Source: Dokdonella sp.
GTDB taxonomy: Bacteria > Pseudomonadota > Gammaproteobacteria > Xanthomonadales > Rhodanobacteraceae
Assembly (NCBI RefSeq): GCF_017744955.1
Contig: NZ_JAGIAG010000012.1
Coordinates: forward strand, 1-64,000
Length of the DNA stretch: 64,000 nt
Direction: 5' to 3'
The notes under the pieces were generated by a model. The model ran no database searches and was not told the DNA's origin. It saw only the letters and a program-made list of their open reading frames with translations. Positions 8,782 to 17,773 of the stretch are shown one piece after another (position 1 is the first letter of the stretch; every line of letters begins with the position of its first letter). The position numbers and the translations under genes were made by a program.

Positions 8782-9243
8782 CTATCCACGGACGATCTTC
8801 CGGAAATACACCACGCGCTCGGTTTCCTCGAAACCGTAGGCGGCGTGCGCGGCATGGCTGGCGGCGTTGTCGAGCAGCGCGTCCGAGGCCAGCTCGGCGC
8901 AGCCGCGTCCGCGCGTCCAGTCTTCGACGGCGGCGACCAGGGCACGCCCCACGCCGCGCCGGCGCTGCGCCGGGACGACGTAGAGGCCTTCGAGGAAGCC
9001 GACCGGCGAATCGTCGGTGCCGTTGACGTAATCGTGCCGCAGCGTCGCCTCGACGAAACCGACCGCCGCGCCGCCGGCGTCGAATGCGAGATAGGCGACG
9101 GCGCGGTCGGGTCGTTCGAGCGCGTCGAGCGCTTCGCCGAGATGCGCCGATGCGTCGTCCTCGGGCCACAACTGCGCACGCAGCTCGGCCAGGGCGGCGG
9201 CGTTGCCGGCGTCGACGGCGCGAATGTCCACCGCCGTCGTCAC
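8782..9243 (-). CDS. GNAT acetyltransferase, aminoglycoside 6'-N-acetyltransferase-like
   Basis: The 153-residue product has the GNAT acetyl-CoA signature [17 protein letters not shown]. It also carries the diagnostic strings of the chromosomal AAC(6')-I subgroup: [10 protein letters not shown] near the N-terminus, [19 protein letters not shown], the [12 protein letters not shown] segment, and a C-terminal [13 protein letters not shown]. These match my recollection of AAC(6')-Ic/Iy/Iz-type enzymes, which acetylate the 6'-amino group of aminoglycosides. Whether it gives resistance depends on expression. I chose the GTG at 9243 because it overlaps the pdxH stop as GTGA, a coupled start; an ATG at 9267 is also in frame. 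It is the middle gene of a compact pdxH-acetyltransferase-SDR run. Confidence 0.85.
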   Translation of the reverse strand: MTTAVDIRAVDAGNAAALAELRAQLWPEDDASAHLGEALDALERPDRAVAYLAFDAGGAAVGFVEATLRHDYVNGTDDSPVGFLEGLYVVPAQRRRGVGRALVAAVEDWTRGRGCAELASDALLDNAASHAAHAAYGFEETERVVYFRKIVRG

Positions 9244-9851
9244 GGATACAGCAGCCGCTTCGTCCACGTCGGCGCGTCAGCTTCGTACAGCACGCGTTCG
9301 TGCAGGCGGAAGTCGGCACCGTACCAGAACTCGATGCGCCGCGGCGCCACCACGAAACCGCCCCAGTGCGGCGGGCGCGGCACCGGTCCGTCGACGAAGC
9401 GCGCTTCGACCTCGGCGATGCGCGCCTCGAACTCGGCGCGATCGCGCAACGTACGCGATTGCTGCGAGGCCCAGGCACCGATCTGGCTGCCGCGCGGGCG
9501 GCTCGAGAAATAGGCGTCCGACTCCTCCGCCGGCAGCTGCGTCACGCGCCCCTCGACGCGCACCTGCACGCCGTGGCGCAGCGTCTTCCAGTGGAAGCAC
9601 AGCGCGGCGGACGGCTCGGCGGCGAGCTGCGCCGCCTTGTCGCTTTCGTAGTTGGTGAAGAAGCGGAATCCACGCTCGTCGACGCCTTTCAGCAATACGA
9701 CGCGCGCGGAAAGGCGCTCGCCGTCGGTCGTCGCCAGCGTCATCGCGGTCGGCTCGGGATCGCCGGCGGCGGTGGCCTCTGCGAGCAGAGTGCGGAAGGT
9801 GTCGAGCGCCTCTTGGTAGAGTGCGCCGGAGTCAGCGGAGGAGGAAGTCAT
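9240..9851 (-). CDS. pdxH: Pyridoxamine 5'-phosphate oxidase
   Basis: This 203-residue FMN enzyme oxidises pyridoxine or pyridoxamine 5'-phosphate to pyridoxal 5'-phosphate in the B6 salvage pathway. [39 protein letters not shown] (FMN binding), the [13 protein letters not shown] segment and the C-terminal dimer part [16 protein letters not shown]...RLHER are all conserved. The ATG at 9851 is preferred over an upstream GTG at 9869. The start codon overlaps the ATG of the divergent kinase gene at 9850 (CATG), leaving no room for separate promoters downstream of it, so the two promoters must overlap the opposing coding starts. Confidence 0.95.
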   Translation of the reverse strand: MTSSSADSGALYQEALDTFRTLLAEATAAGDPEPTAMTLATTDGERLSARVVLLKGVDERGFRFFTNYESDKAAQLAAEPSAALCFHWKTLRHGVQVRVEGRVTQLPAEESDAYFSSRPRGSQIGAWASQQSRTLRDRAEFEARIAEVEARFVDGPVPRPPHWGGFVVAPRRIEFWYGADFRLHERVLYEADAPTWTKRLLYP

Positions 9852-10704
9852 GCGCGAGGATGCTAGCACGCGCTCCGCCTATCCCGAGGCGGTGGTGAGC
9901 GCGACGATCGACGCCGCTGTCGAACGCCTGCGCGCGCGCCGCTCGCCGTGGCTGGTCGGGCTTTCCGGCCTGCAAGGCTCGGGCAAGAGCACCTTCGCGC
10001 GGCAACTCGCCGCCGCGGCGAACGCGCGCGGCATCGCCTGCGTCGTGCTTTCGCTCGACGACTTCTACCTCGGCCGCCGCGCGCGGCGCGACCTCGCGCG
10101 AACGGTGCACCCGTTGTTCGCCACGCGCGGCGTGCCCGGCACGCACGATCTCGACCTGCTGTCGCGCACGCTGACCGCGCTGCGCCGCGCCAGCGCACGA
10201 AATCCCGCGTGGCTGCCCCGCTTCGACAAGGGTCGCGACACGCGCCTGCCGCCGTCGCGCTGGCGGCGCGTGACCTCGCCGCCGCGACTGATCCTGCTCG
10301 AAGGCTGGTGCGTCGGCGTGCCGCCCCAGCGCGAAGCCGAGCTGCGACGCCCGCTCAACGCGCTCGAACGCGACGAGGATCGCGCGCTGCAGTGGCGCCG
10401 CCGCGTCAACCACGAGCTCGCGCACGGCTACGCGAAGCTGTGGCGTCGGCTCGACCTGCTGATTCTCTTGCAGGCGCCGAGCTTCGACGTCGTCGCCCGC
10501 TGGCGCGATCAACAGGAACGCGCCCTGCGCCGCCGCGGCGCGCCGCAGGCGATGGATCGCCGGGCGCTCGCGCGCTTCCTGATGCACTACGAGCGCCTGA
10601 GCCGCGTCGCGCTGCGCACGCTGCCGGAGCGTGCGGATCTGCGTTTGCGGCTGGATGGGGAGCGTGTGGTGACGGGGGAGCTAGACGCGGATCGACGCGG
10701 ATGA
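9850..10704 (+). CDS. P-loop kinase, D-glycerate 3-kinase-like
   Basis: This 284-residue protein starts with a P-loop kinase fold. Walker A is GLQGSGKS (residues 40-47), followed by [18 protein letters not shown], where the DDFY string is typical of the phosphoribulokinase/uridine kinase/glycerate kinase group. [14 protein letters not shown] and [10 protein letters not shown] resemble plant-type glycerate 3-kinases and yeast Tda10-like proteins, which phosphorylate D-glycerate or are of unknown substrate. The gene ends in an intergenic repeat: its last six residues DADRRG and stop codon are read from the repeat arm at 10684-10722. The true ancestral C-terminus was therefore probably a little different. 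Confidence 0.82.
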   Translation: MREDASTRSAYPEAVVSATIDAAVERLRARRSPWLVGLSGLQGSGKSTFARQLAAAANARGIACVVLSLDDFYLGRRARRDLARTVHPLFATRGVPGTHDLDLLSRTLTALRRASARNPAWLPRFDKGRDTRLPPSRWRRVTSPPRLILLEGWCVGVPPQREAELRRPLNALERDEDRALQWRRRVNHELAHGYAKLWRRLDLLILLQAPSFDVVARWRDQQERALRRRGAPQAMDRRALARFLMHYERLSRVALRTLPERADLRLRLDGERVVTGELDADRRG

Positions 10705-10847
10705 ACGCGAATAGAGCGAATCGATTTTTTGGCGGATTGCCTGATGGACCGGGCTACGCGATTTGAACGTAGGCGTCCGAAGAAGAACCGACGAACAGCC
10801 GATCAATCAGCGCTTCTGATCCGCGCTCATCCGCGTCGATCCGCGTC
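10684..10847. repeat. Family A dispersed repeat, inverted pair 1
   Basis: The plus arm at 10684-10722 begins GACGCGGATCGACGCGGAT and continues to AGAGCGAATC. A minus arm at 10818-10847 is the reverse complement of the same 9-10 base iteration (GCGGATSRAC). Both converging genes end inside it: the kinase stop is TGA at 10702-10704 and the histidine kinase stop is TCA (minus) at 10827-10829. Each thereby gains the tail DADRRG. The transcript could fold into a long hairpin and act as a bidirectional barrier or terminator. Confidence 0.8.
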
Positions 10848-12392
10848 CGGGTTCTGCCCTGAAGCCTCCCCCTGCAACGCCCGCTGCATCACCCCGACGA
10901 ACTGGTCGAGGTTCAGCGGCTTGGTCAGGTAGTGATCCGCGCCGGCGCGCAGCGAAGCGTCGCGCGCGTCGCCGGTCGAGGTGGCCGACAGCGTGACGAT
11001 GCGCCCGCGGTAGCCGTGCGAGCGCAGCTGGAACACCGCCGCGTTGCCGGACAGGCCCGGCAGTTCGACGTCGATCAGCAGCACGTCGGGCGGCTGCCGC
11101 GTCGCTTCCGCGATCGCCTGGGACGCGTTCTCGGCCACGCGCACCTCGAAGCCGAGGTCGATCAGCAGCACTTCGAGCAGCTGCGCGATGTCCGGATCGT
11201 CGTCGACGACCAGCGCCTGGACGCCGCGCGGAAACGGCGCCGCGTGCGAAGCCGCCGACTTCGCCGCCGCGCGCGCCAGCGGCGGCAGCTCGACGCGAAA
11301 GCGCGTGCCGCGGCCGAGCTCGGATTCGAGTCGCAGCTCGCCCCGCATCTGCTCGATCAACCGGCGCACGATGCTGAGGCCGAGGCCGGCGCCCTTGCTG
11401 CCGGACTGGCCGCCGCGATTGAACGGCTTGAACACGCTGTCGCGGAATTCCGCCGAGATGCCGATGCCGCTGTCGGCGACGTCGATCGAGAGCCGGCCGT
11501 CGCGCCAGACCAGATCGCAGGCGATCTCGCCCTTGGTCGTGTAGCGCACCGCGTTGGAGAGCAGATTGACGACGATCTGGCGCAGGCGCACCTCGTCGAA
11601 CACCGGCGGCGCGGTTTCCTCGACGAGCAGGTCGACGCGAAACGCGACGCCCTTGTCCTCGGCGAGCGGACGGAACATCGCGTCGAGATCGCGCGCGAGC
11701 AGCGTCAGGTCGACCTCGACCGGATTCAGCAGCGCGGCGCCGGACTCGCCGCGGCCGTACTCCAGCAGGTTCTCCGCCAGCGTGAACAGATACGTCGCGT
11801 TGCGGCGCACCGCCTGCAACGCCTGCGCCGCGTTCCCGCTGCCGTCGAGGCGGCGTTCGAGCAGATGCAGATAGCCGAAGATCGAGGTCAGCGGCGTGCG
11901 GAACTCGTGGCTGAGGGTCGCGATCAGCGCGTTCTTCAGCGCGTTCGCCTCCTCCAGGCTGGCACGCTGGCGTTCGAGTTCGTTGCGGATCTCGGTGAGG
12001 CGGCCGATCGCCTTGGACTGCTCGTGTCCGGTCAGCACGGCATCGTGGCCGAGCTGCTGTTGCGCGCGCTGGCGCTCGCGCTCTTCCTCGGCGTCGAGCA
12101 GCAGCACGTGGAAACCGGGCGCGTCGGCGATCAGGTGCACGTGCGCGCTGCGACCGTTGGAGAACTCGACGAACGGAAGATCCTGGTGGCCGTCCAGCGG
12201 CAGGCCGATGAACAGGTCCTGCAATTCGCGCAGGCCGTGCTCGGCATCGAGGCCGTAGACCGCCGGATCGCCGTGCAGCTCGCGCAGTTGCCAGTCGTCG
12301 CCGAAGCTGAGCAGCAGCGGATGCGCGCGCCGCATCAGCGTGTCGCGCAGATAGTCCTCGACCGCCGACGGCAGCGCAGGCATCGGCGTCAC
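10827..12392 (-). CDS. Hybrid sensor histidine kinase/response regulator
   Basis: The 521-residue protein has a poorly defined sensory region (residues 1-125, PAS-like), a short coiled coil, and a HisKA domain with the phospho-acceptor H162 in LSHEFRTPLTSIFGYL. The HATPase_c domain shows N-box NLLSNAVRYT, G1 DSGIGI and G2 KGAGLGLSI. A C-terminal receiver starts LVVDDDPDIAQLL, with the acceptor Asp near 440 in LLIDVELPG and the conserved TKPL lysine. No membrane segment is seen, so it is cytoplasmic. The GTG start at 12392 overlaps the GTPase stop as GTGA, so translation is coupled to the small GTPase gene. Its last residues DADRRG are encoded by the family A repeat. Confidence 0.92.
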   Translation of the reverse strand: MTPMPALPSAVEDYLRDTLMRRAHPLLLSFGDDWQLRELHGDPAVYGLDAEHGLRELQDLFIGLPLDGHQDLPFVEFSNGRSAHVHLIADAPGFHVLLLDAEEERERQRAQQQLGHDAVLTGHEQSKAIGRLTEIRNELERQRASLEEANALKNALIATLSHEFRTPLTSIFGYLHLLERRLDGSGNAAQALQAVRRNATYLFTLAENLLEYGRGESGAALLNPVEVDLTLLARDLDAMFRPLAEDKGVAFRVDLLVEETAPPVFDEVRLRQIVVNLLSNAVRYTTKGEIACDLVWRDGRLSIDVADSGIGISAEFRDSVFKPFNRGGQSGSKGAGLGLSIVRRLIEQMRGELRLESELGRGTRFRVELPPLARAAAKSAASHAAPFPRGVQALVVDDDPDIAQLLEVLLIDLGFEVRVAENASQAIAEATRQPPDVLLIDVELPGLSGNAAVFQLRSHGYRGRIVTLSATSTGDARDASLRAGADHYLTKPLNLDQFVGVMQRALQGEASGQNPDADRRG

Positions 12393-12883
12393 GGTGCCAG
12401 CCTCGCGGCGAGGTCGGCGAACGCGGCTTCGACGCCGTCGCCGGACAGCGCGCTGGTCTCGAACACCGGCAGGGTGTTGCGCAGTTCGGCCAGGGTCGCC
12501 GGTGCGACTTCCCAGCGATCGACCAGGTCGAGCTTGTTGACCGCCAGCGCGACGACCGCGTTCGGCAGGCTGCGGCGCGACTGCATCAGAAGATTGAGCG
12601 CCGAAGCGAGGCTCGCCTCGCGCGTGCCGTCGGCGACCAGCAGCAGCGCCGAGGCGCCGCGCAGGTAGTTCTCGCCGACGCCGTCGAGCGCGCCGCGGCC
12701 GGCGATGTCCCACACCACCAGCTTGAGCGGTTCGCGCCCCGGCAGGGCGACTTCCTTGCTGTCGACCTTGACGCCGACGGTGGTGAGGTATTTGGCCGAG
12801 AAGGTGCTGCGCACGAAGCGCGCGACCAGGCTGGTCTTGCCGACGCCGAAGTCGCCGAGCATGCAAAGCTTGTGCGTCCGCAT
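12389..12883 (-). CDS. Rab/Ras-like small GTP-binding protein
   Basis: A 164-residue stand-alone small GTPase. G1 is GDFGVGKTS (10-18), the switch I region has the T of YLTTVGVKV, G3 is WDIAGRG, G4 is NKLD and G5 is TSAL. The catalytic switch II position that is Gln in Ras (AGQ) is Arg here (AGR), so intrinsic hydrolysis may be low and a partner may act as GAP. This eukaryote-like family is uncommon in bacteria and is best known from MglA polarity control. It sits 1 bp after the membrane protein gene and overlaps the kinase gene by 4 bp, so the three are certainly one operon. Confidence 0.93.
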   Translation of the reverse strand: MRTHKLCMLGDFGVGKTSLVARFVRSTFSAKYLTTVGVKVDSKEVALPGREPLKLVVWDIAGRGALDGVGENYLRGASALLLVADGTREASLASALNLLMQSRRSLPNAVVALAVNKLDLVDRWEVAPATLAELRNTLPVFETSALSGDGVEAAFADLAARLAP

Positions 12884-12884
12884 G

Positions 12885-14687
12885 TCAGGGAGTGTCCTCG
12901 ACCGTCAGGCGCAGGTAGGCGACGCGCCGGTTCAGGCCGGCATCGCCGTCGGTGGCGAGCGCGCCGCCGTCGGTGCCGCCGACGCCGCGTGCCGCCAGCG
13001 CCAGCGCCAGCCATTGCGCGCGCGCCGCGCGCAGGCGCTGGTTGGTCTGCCCGCTGCCGACTTCGGTGTTGGCGCCGACGCAGGTCAGGCGGACGCGGAC
13101 CTTGCCGATCTTCGCCAACTCGATCGCGCGCCGGGCTTCGCGCGCGATCGTGTCGACGGCGTTCGCGGCGTCGTCCGCCGGTGTCGCGTCGTCGAGGAAT
13201 CCGACCTGGGTCGACGGAAACTCGCGGACCAGCCGCTGCAGCTCCGCGCGCGCGGTCGCGACGGGATCGATTTCCGGCGTCAGCGTCGATGCGACGCGCG
13301 CCACGCCGGCGATCCACCCGGCGCGCTCGGTCGCCGTGTCGAGCCAGGCCTGCGGCGCGGCGCCGGACAGGTTCAGCGCGCCGTCCTTGACCGCGATGCG
13401 CACGCCGGCGGGCGGCTGCAGCAGGCGCTGCGCGCGGCGTTCGACGACGGCGTCGTCGGTGGAGAGATAGCCGGTCGCGTCGAGTTTCGGCTCGACGCCG
13501 CCGAACGCGGACGCGTCGAGCAGCGGCGCCAGCGGCGCGGCGTCCGGATCGAGCAGGCCGTGCACGACCAGGCGGCTCCACGGCTTGGCCTCGATGCCGT
13601 TCAGCACGAAACCGGGATGCGCTTCGAGCTTGCCGCGCAAGTCGTCGACGCGCGCCTGCCAGCGTTCGCGGCTGAGCAGGAATGCGAACAGCAGCGCAGC
13701 CAGCACGAGCACGATCAGCAGCAACGGCCAGCGCGAAGGCGATTTGCGCTGCTCCGACTCGGCGCTGCGACCGGCCTCTTGGATCAGTGCCGGCGGCTGC
13801 AGCGCCTCGTGCCAGATCGTCTGGTTCTGCGGCGTGCGCGGATCCTCGTCCGCCGCGGCGGCGAGCCGCGCGTGGATTTCCTCGAGCCGCTGTTCGAGCA
13901 GACCGTGCAGGGCCTGCGGCGGCACGCCGCGGATGAAGCAGGCGAGGTTCGCGCGCGGACCGTGCAGCATCCACACCAGGTGCTCGCCGACGCGCACGGA
14001 TTCCAGCGTGCCGCCGCCCTCGCGGCCGACCGAGTCGCCGACGAAATCGCCGAGCGCGGTCAGCATGCCGGCGATCGCGTCCTTGTCCAGCTCGGGCAGG
14101 CCGGGCGCGGCCTCGTGGTGCAGCACCAGGCCGGAGTCGCGCTCGATCAGGAACACGTGGTCGATCGCGTAGGCGAGGCGGTGCTTCAGCACGACCTGCG
14201 CGTAGGGCACGCCGGCGCGCCAGGCTTCCACGCGCCATTTCAGGCCGCGCAGGGTGAAGCTGCTCTCGATCGCGCCGTTGAGGTCGGCGACCAGGTTGCG
14301 CAGCGCTTCGGCGATCGACTTGCGGATCAGCGGGCCGATGATCGGGAACAGCACGTCGATCAGGCTCTGCCGGTTGCGCTGCACGGCCGCGCCGAGCGCC
14401 TGCGAGACCGGCGCGGCCAGCGCGTTCGCCACGCGCGTGGTCGATGCCTCGTCGGCGAGCGCCTCGAGCGCGCCGGGCAGGCGCTGCGAGAGATTGTCCT
14501 GCGTGCGTTCGAGCTCGGCGATGCGCGCGCGTGCGGCGTCGAGCGCGCGGCGTTCCTCGCCGAGCAGGAGTTCGCGCAGACGCTCGAACTCACCGGGCGG
14601 CGGGCTTTCCTCGAGCAGGTCGGACACGACCGCGGCGGCGTCCGCCGACGGCTCGCGCGAGTCCTGGCCGGATCCTGACGAGGTCAC
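12885..14687 (-). CDS. Membrane protein with longin/roadblock-like, BON-like and OmpA-like regions
   Basis: The 600-residue protein can be parsed as follows. Residues 1-90 are acidic with a coiled coil. Residues about 155-290 look like a longin or roadblock-type alpha/beta domain (HVFLIERDSGLVLHHEA, then DAIAGMLTALGDFVGDS, then LACFIRGVPP). One transmembrane helix follows (WPLLLIVLVLAALLFAFLL, about 322-340). The outside part has a BON-like unit (GYLSTDD...GVRIAVKDGALNLSG) and a C-terminal OmpA-like domain (CVGANTEVGSG, NQRLRAARAQ, NRRVAYLRL) suited to peptidoglycan contact. Domain names are inferred from pattern, not from a profile search. As longin and roadblock folds commonly partner small GTPases, it is a natural membrane receptor or GAP for the next gene. 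Confidence 0.72.
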   Translation of the reverse strand: MTSSGSGQDSREPSADAAAVVSDLLEESPPPGEFERLRELLLGEERRALDAARARIAELERTQDNLSQRLPGALEALADEASTTRVANALAAPVSQALGAAVQRNRQSLIDVLFPIIGPLIRKSIAEALRNLVADLNGAIESSFTLRGLKWRVEAWRAGVPYAQVVLKHRLAYAIDHVFLIERDSGLVLHHEAAPGLPELDKDAIAGMLTALGDFVGDSVGREGGGTLESVRVGEHLVWMLHGPRANLACFIRGVPPQALHGLLEQRLEEIHARLAAAADEDPRTPQNQTIWHEALQPPALIQEAGRSAESEQRKSPSRWPLLLIVLVLAALLFAFLLSRERWQARVDDLRGKLEAHPGFVLNGIEAKPWSRLVVHGLLDPDAAPLAPLLDASAFGGVEPKLDATGYLSTDDAVVERRAQRLLQPPAGVRIAVKDGALNLSGAAPQAWLDTATERAGWIAGVARVASTLTPEIDPVATARAELQRLVREFPSTQVGFLDDATPADDAANAVDTIAREARRAIELAKIGKVRVRLTCVGANTEVGSGQTNQRLRAARAQWLALALAARGVGGTDGGALATDGDAGLNRRVAYLRLTVEDTP

Positions 14688-14718
14688 GTCGGCGGTCGGT
14701 CGGCGGCGGGTCCGCGGA

Positions 14719-15270
14719 TCACTTCAACGTCGGCAGATCGAAATCGCCCTTGAGGCGCAGCGCGAACTCGGTCAGCAGCGCGGCGAGATCGTCGCGGCCG
14801 ACCTTGTCGGCGCGCAGCTCGGCGTTGCTGCGCGACAGCGCCGCCTCGGTTTCGCCGGCGCGCGCGCTGGCGCTGGCCTGCAGATCGGCGAGCGCGGCGC
14901 GGTGGCGCTCGTCGCCCGCGTTCAATTCCTGCTCGAGCGCTTCGAGCGCCTTGTTGACCTCGCCGCGCGCGGTGCGCGCGGCCTGCTGCAGGCGCGACTC
15001 CAGGTCGTCGACCGCGCTGTTGCGGTCCTGCACTTCCTGGCGCACCAGCTTGCCGAGCTTGTCGAGCTGGTCGTCGATGCGCTTGTCGATCTGCGCGAGC
15101 CGCTTCTCCTGCGCATCGCGCATGCGCGCGAGCTCGGCTTCGAAGCGCTGGTTGAGTTCCTGGAAGCGGCGCTCGTAATCGCGCATCTGGCCGCCGAACA
15201 GGATGTCGCGGATCTGGTCGACATTGCGGTCGGCGCCGGCGTCGGCGGCCGGCTTCTTCGGGTCTGCCAT
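14719..15270 (-). CDS. Coiled-coil protein of the small GTPase cluster
   Basis: A 183-residue hydrophilic protein, almost entirely coiled coil from residue 20 to 165, with heptads rich in Leu, Ala, Arg and Glu (QMRDYERRFQELNQRFEAEL, LAQIDKRIDDQLDKLGKLV). The start at 15270 is chosen for its AGGAG seven bases upstream; an in-frame upstream extension to 15441 is Lys/Pro/Ala-rich and has no such site. No known domain is recognised. It lies 31 bp upstream of the membrane protein gene on the same strand, so it probably belongs to the same complex as a scaffold or adaptor. Confidence 0.75.
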   Translation of the reverse strand: MADPKKPAADAGADRNVDQIRDILFGGQMRDYERRFQELNQRFEAELARMRDAQEKRLAQIDKRIDDQLDKLGKLVRQEVQDRNSAVDDLESRLQQAARTARGEVNKALEALEQELNAGDERHRAALADLQASASARAGETEAALSRSNAELRADKVGRDDLAALLTEFALRLKGDFDLPTLK

Positions 15271-15463
15271 CGGTTTGCTCCTGGGTTGCGGACGCGGCGC
15301 AGCCGGCCGGCGCGCTGCCGCCGGCACGCGCGAGCGCGAGCCGGTCTTGCTCTTGCGTGGAAGCGACTTCGCTGCGGTTGCCACGGTTCCCCCCGGCGGT
15401 GTCATGCCAGCATTGTGGCATTCATGCGCGCCGCCATGCATCCCCGGATCAGCTCGTATCGCG

Positions 15464-16168
15464 CTAGACCTGCTCCAGGCGATAGCCGTGCTGGTAGATC
15501 GCCGCGAGGCGCCAGCCGTTCTCGCCGTTCAGGTCGAGCTTCTTGCGCAGGCGGCTGACGTGGGTGTCGACCGTGCGCGTCGACACCGCCGCACTGAGAT
15601 TCCAGACGTTCTCCAGCAGCGCGTCGCGGCTGACGATGCGGCCGTGGCGGCGGAACAGGAAATTGGCGAGGTCGAATTCGCGCTGGGTCAGGTCGATCTC
15701 GCGACCGTCGATGCTGACCTTGCGCCGCTTGGAGTCGACCAGGTACGGCGCGAGTTCGACGGTGTCGCCGGCACCGGCCTCGGTATCGCTGCCGTGCCGG
15801 CGCAGCACCGCGCCGAGGCGGGCGAGCAGTTCGCGCCGCTTCGGCGGCTTGACCACGTAGTCGTCGCCGCCGCTGGCGAGGCCGCGCACGATGTCGTCCT
15901 CGGCGTCGCGCGCGGTGAGGAACACCACCGGCAGCTTGCCGTTGGCCGACGAACGGATCGTCCCGATGACTTCGATGCCGGTGCTGTCGGGCAGCATCCA
16001 GTCGAGCACCAGGAGGTCGATCGCCTCGGTGCCCTGGCGGCGGCGGAACTCGGTCGCGTTGCGGAACAGGCGTACCGCGTAGCCGGATTCCTCCAGCCAC
16101 TGGCCGACCAGGGCAGCCATGTCGGGGTCGTCCTCGAGCACGCCGACGACCAGACCGAGCTTGTTCAT
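15464..16168 (-). CDS. OmpR-family two-component response regulator
   Basis: A 234-residue regulator with a receiver domain (acidic pair EDD at 12-14, phospho-acceptor D56 in LLVLDWMLPDS, LTARD, and KPP with the conserved Lys) followed by a winged-helix Trans_reg_C domain (LTQREFDLANFLFRRHGRIVSRDALLENVW and RTVDTHVSRLRKKL). It is an orphan with respect to a transmembrane kinase. The hybrid kinase at 10827 is the nearest candidate on the same strand, four genes downstream. The 193-bp gap to the coiled-coil gene could hold a separate promoter. Confidence 0.93.
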   Translation of the reverse strand: MNKLGLVVGVLEDDPDMAALVGQWLEESGYAVRLFRNATEFRRRQGTEAIDLLVLDWMLPDSTGIEVIGTIRSSANGKLPVVFLTARDAEDDIVRGLASGGDDYVVKPPKRRELLARLGAVLRRHGSDTEAGAGDTVELAPYLVDSKRRKVSIDGREIDLTQREFDLANFLFRRHGRIVSRDALLENVWNLSAAVSTRTVDTHVSRLRKKLDLNGENGWRLAAIYQHGYRLEQV

Positions 16169-16217
16169 GCAGTCGCCCCGCTCGCTGCGAATTGCGTCGA
16201 ACTATGGTGTTCCGCCA

Positions 16218-16421
16218 TCACTCGACGATGAAGTTGATGCGCATGTTGACGCGCCATTCGGTGACGCGGCCGTCGTCGTCGGTCATCACCTTGATCTCGT
16301 TGACCCAGGCGCTCTTGATGTTCTTGACCGTCTGCGAAACCTTGCTGAGACCTTTCTGTACCGCATCCTCGAGACCTTTCGGCGACGAGCTGCTCAGTTC
16401 GATGACCTTGGCAACGGACAT
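16218..16421 (-). CDS. Dodecin family flavin-binding protein
   Basis: A 67-residue dodecin. These proteins form hollow dodecamers that store flavin or coenzyme A. The sequence starts MSVAKVIELSSSSPKGLEDAVQ and contains the family's NIKSAWVNEIKV strand, where the Trp stacks on flavin, and ends WRVNMRINFIVE. Length and motifs match the family fully. A GGAGAAAGG element lies a few bases before the start. It is 50 bp upstream of the response regulator gene and could be co-transcribed. Confidence 0.93.
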   Translation of the reverse strand: MSVAKVIELSSSSPKGLEDAVQKGLSKVSQTVKNIKSAWVNEIKVMTDDDGRVTEWRVNMRINFIVE

Positions 16422-16605
16422 GGCCTTTCTCCTCAGGCGGGAACGCTGACACTACTGGAACGCCGACACTATAACAAAGCCGAAACGGCGCGAAAGCCCG
16501 CCAACCGGCGGCGGAATCGCCCCAATGTGAACCTGTGCGCAACCCGGTAAAGCGCGACGATGTGGAGAATGCCGCGCAGGAACCCCTCCGCTCCCGAAGC
16601 GGGTT

Positions 16606-17196
16606 CTATTGCGCCGCCGTCGGCTGCGGCCGTTCAGGAATCACCGCCCGCGCCGCGTCGCGCGGCAGGTAGCGCAGCCAGACCAGGAACACGACCAGCG
16701 CATCGAGCACGATCAGCGCCTGCCACAGGTACAAGTGGAACCACTCGAACCAGAGCCGGCTCCACTGGCCGAGATAGAACAGGCTGATGATGCGCACCAG
16801 GTTCAGCGTCTGGATCGCCACGAAGCCGACGCCGATGCCGGCCAGCTTGTACTTCCACGGCGCCGGAAACGCGAGCATCGCCGAGACCAGGATGATGACC
16901 GCCTCGACGCCGTTGCAGCCGCGCTCGATCGAGATGGCGAAATCGCCGCTGGCGGTCTGCAGGATCTTGCCGTAGGCGACCGCGTTCGGGTCGAACAGGC
17001 CGACGATCCCGACGCAGACCTTGGCGATCGCCGCGGTGAACGGCAGGATCACGTACTGCTCCACCGGCTGCAGCAATTCGAGCACGAACAGCGCGGCGAG
17101 GAAGAACAGGAACAGCAGGACGAAACGCAGCATGAGACGGACGGATCGCAGGGCGCCAGAAAGATCGCCCAGTTTACGCCAGAGACGTGTCCGCAT
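16606..17196 (-). CDS. xrtH: Exosortase H
   Basis: A 196-residue polytopic membrane protein of the exosortase/archaeosortase group. The proposed catalytic triad is present: Cys in ERGCNGVEA, Arg in [14 protein letters not shown], and His in [24 protein letters not shown] is characteristic of XrtH, which processes proteins ending in an IPTLxxWG-CTERM tail and moves them through the membrane. No protein with such a tail was seen in this window, so its substrates are elsewhere. Met22 (17133) is a likely alternative start, as the first 21 residues are poorly conserved by eye and neither start has a clear SD. Confidence 0.88.
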   Translation of the reverse strand: MRTRLWRKLGDLSGALRSVRLMLRFVLLFLFFLAALFVLELLQPVEQYVILPFTAAIAKVCVGIVGLFDPNAVAYGKILQTASGDFAISIERGCNGVEAVIILVSAMLAFPAPWKYKLAGIGVGFVAIQTLNLVRIISLFYLGQWSRLWFEWFHLYLWQALIVLDALVVFLVWLRYLPRDAARAVIPERPQPTAAQ

Positions 17197-17221
17197 GAGG
17201 CGCCGCTGCTAGCATTCCGGC

Positions 17222-17773
17222 ATGAATCCCGCGCCGAACCTGTTCCTGATCGGGCCGATGGGCGCCGGCAAATCGACGGTCGGCCGCCACCTGGCCGAAT
17301 TCCTGCGCATGCCCTTCCTCGACCTCGACCACGAAATCGAAGCGCACACGGGCGCCGCGATCAGCCTGATCTTCGAACTCGAACAGGAGGCCGGTTTCCG
17401 CCGCCGCGAGAGCGCCCTGCTGGCCGAAGTCACCGCGCGCGAAGGCATCGTGCTGGCGACCGGCGGCGGCGCCGTGCTCGACGCCGGCAATCGCCGCCTG
17501 TTGCGCGAACGCGGCTACGTGATCTGGCTCGACGCCAGCGTCGACGCCCAGCTCGCGCGCCTCGCGCGCGACCGCCATCGTCCGCTGCTGCAGGCGCCGG
17601 ACCGGCGCGAACGGCTCGAACAGCTCGCCGACCGGCGCAACGCGCTGTACGCCGAGATCGCCGACCTGCACCTCGACTCGGTCGGCGTCGGCAACAGCAT
17701 GCACGCCGCGCACGACCTGCTCGACCTGCTCGAAGCGCGCTGGCGGCGCGGCCGCGCGGAGACGCTGGCATGA
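17222..17773 (+). CDS. aroK: Shikimate kinase
   Basis: The 183-residue enzyme phosphorylates shikimate in the aromatic amino acid pathway. Walker A is GPMGAGKST (11-19). FLDLDHEIE gives the Asp residues that contact shikimate and magnesium, FRRRES holds the second substrate arginine, and [10 protein letters not shown] is the family's glycine loop. DRHRPLLQ is the LID. The gene overlaps aroB by four bases (ATGA), the classic coupled aroKB arrangement. Confidence 0.96.
   Translation: MNPAPNLFLIGPMGAGKSTVGRHLAEFLRMPFLDLDHEIEAHTGAAISLIFELEQEAGFRRRESALLAEVTAREGIVLATGGGAVLDAGNRRLLRERGYVIWLDASVDAQLARLARDRHRPLLQAPDRRERLEQLADRRNALYAEIADLHLDSVGVGNSMHAAHDLLDLLEARWRRGRAETLA

Noticed and set aside
12392-12866. 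N-terminal extension of the hybrid kinase by about 158 residues
   Set aside because: The extension is an Arg-rich shadow of the GTPase gene; the GTG at 12392 in the GTGA overlap is a far better start.
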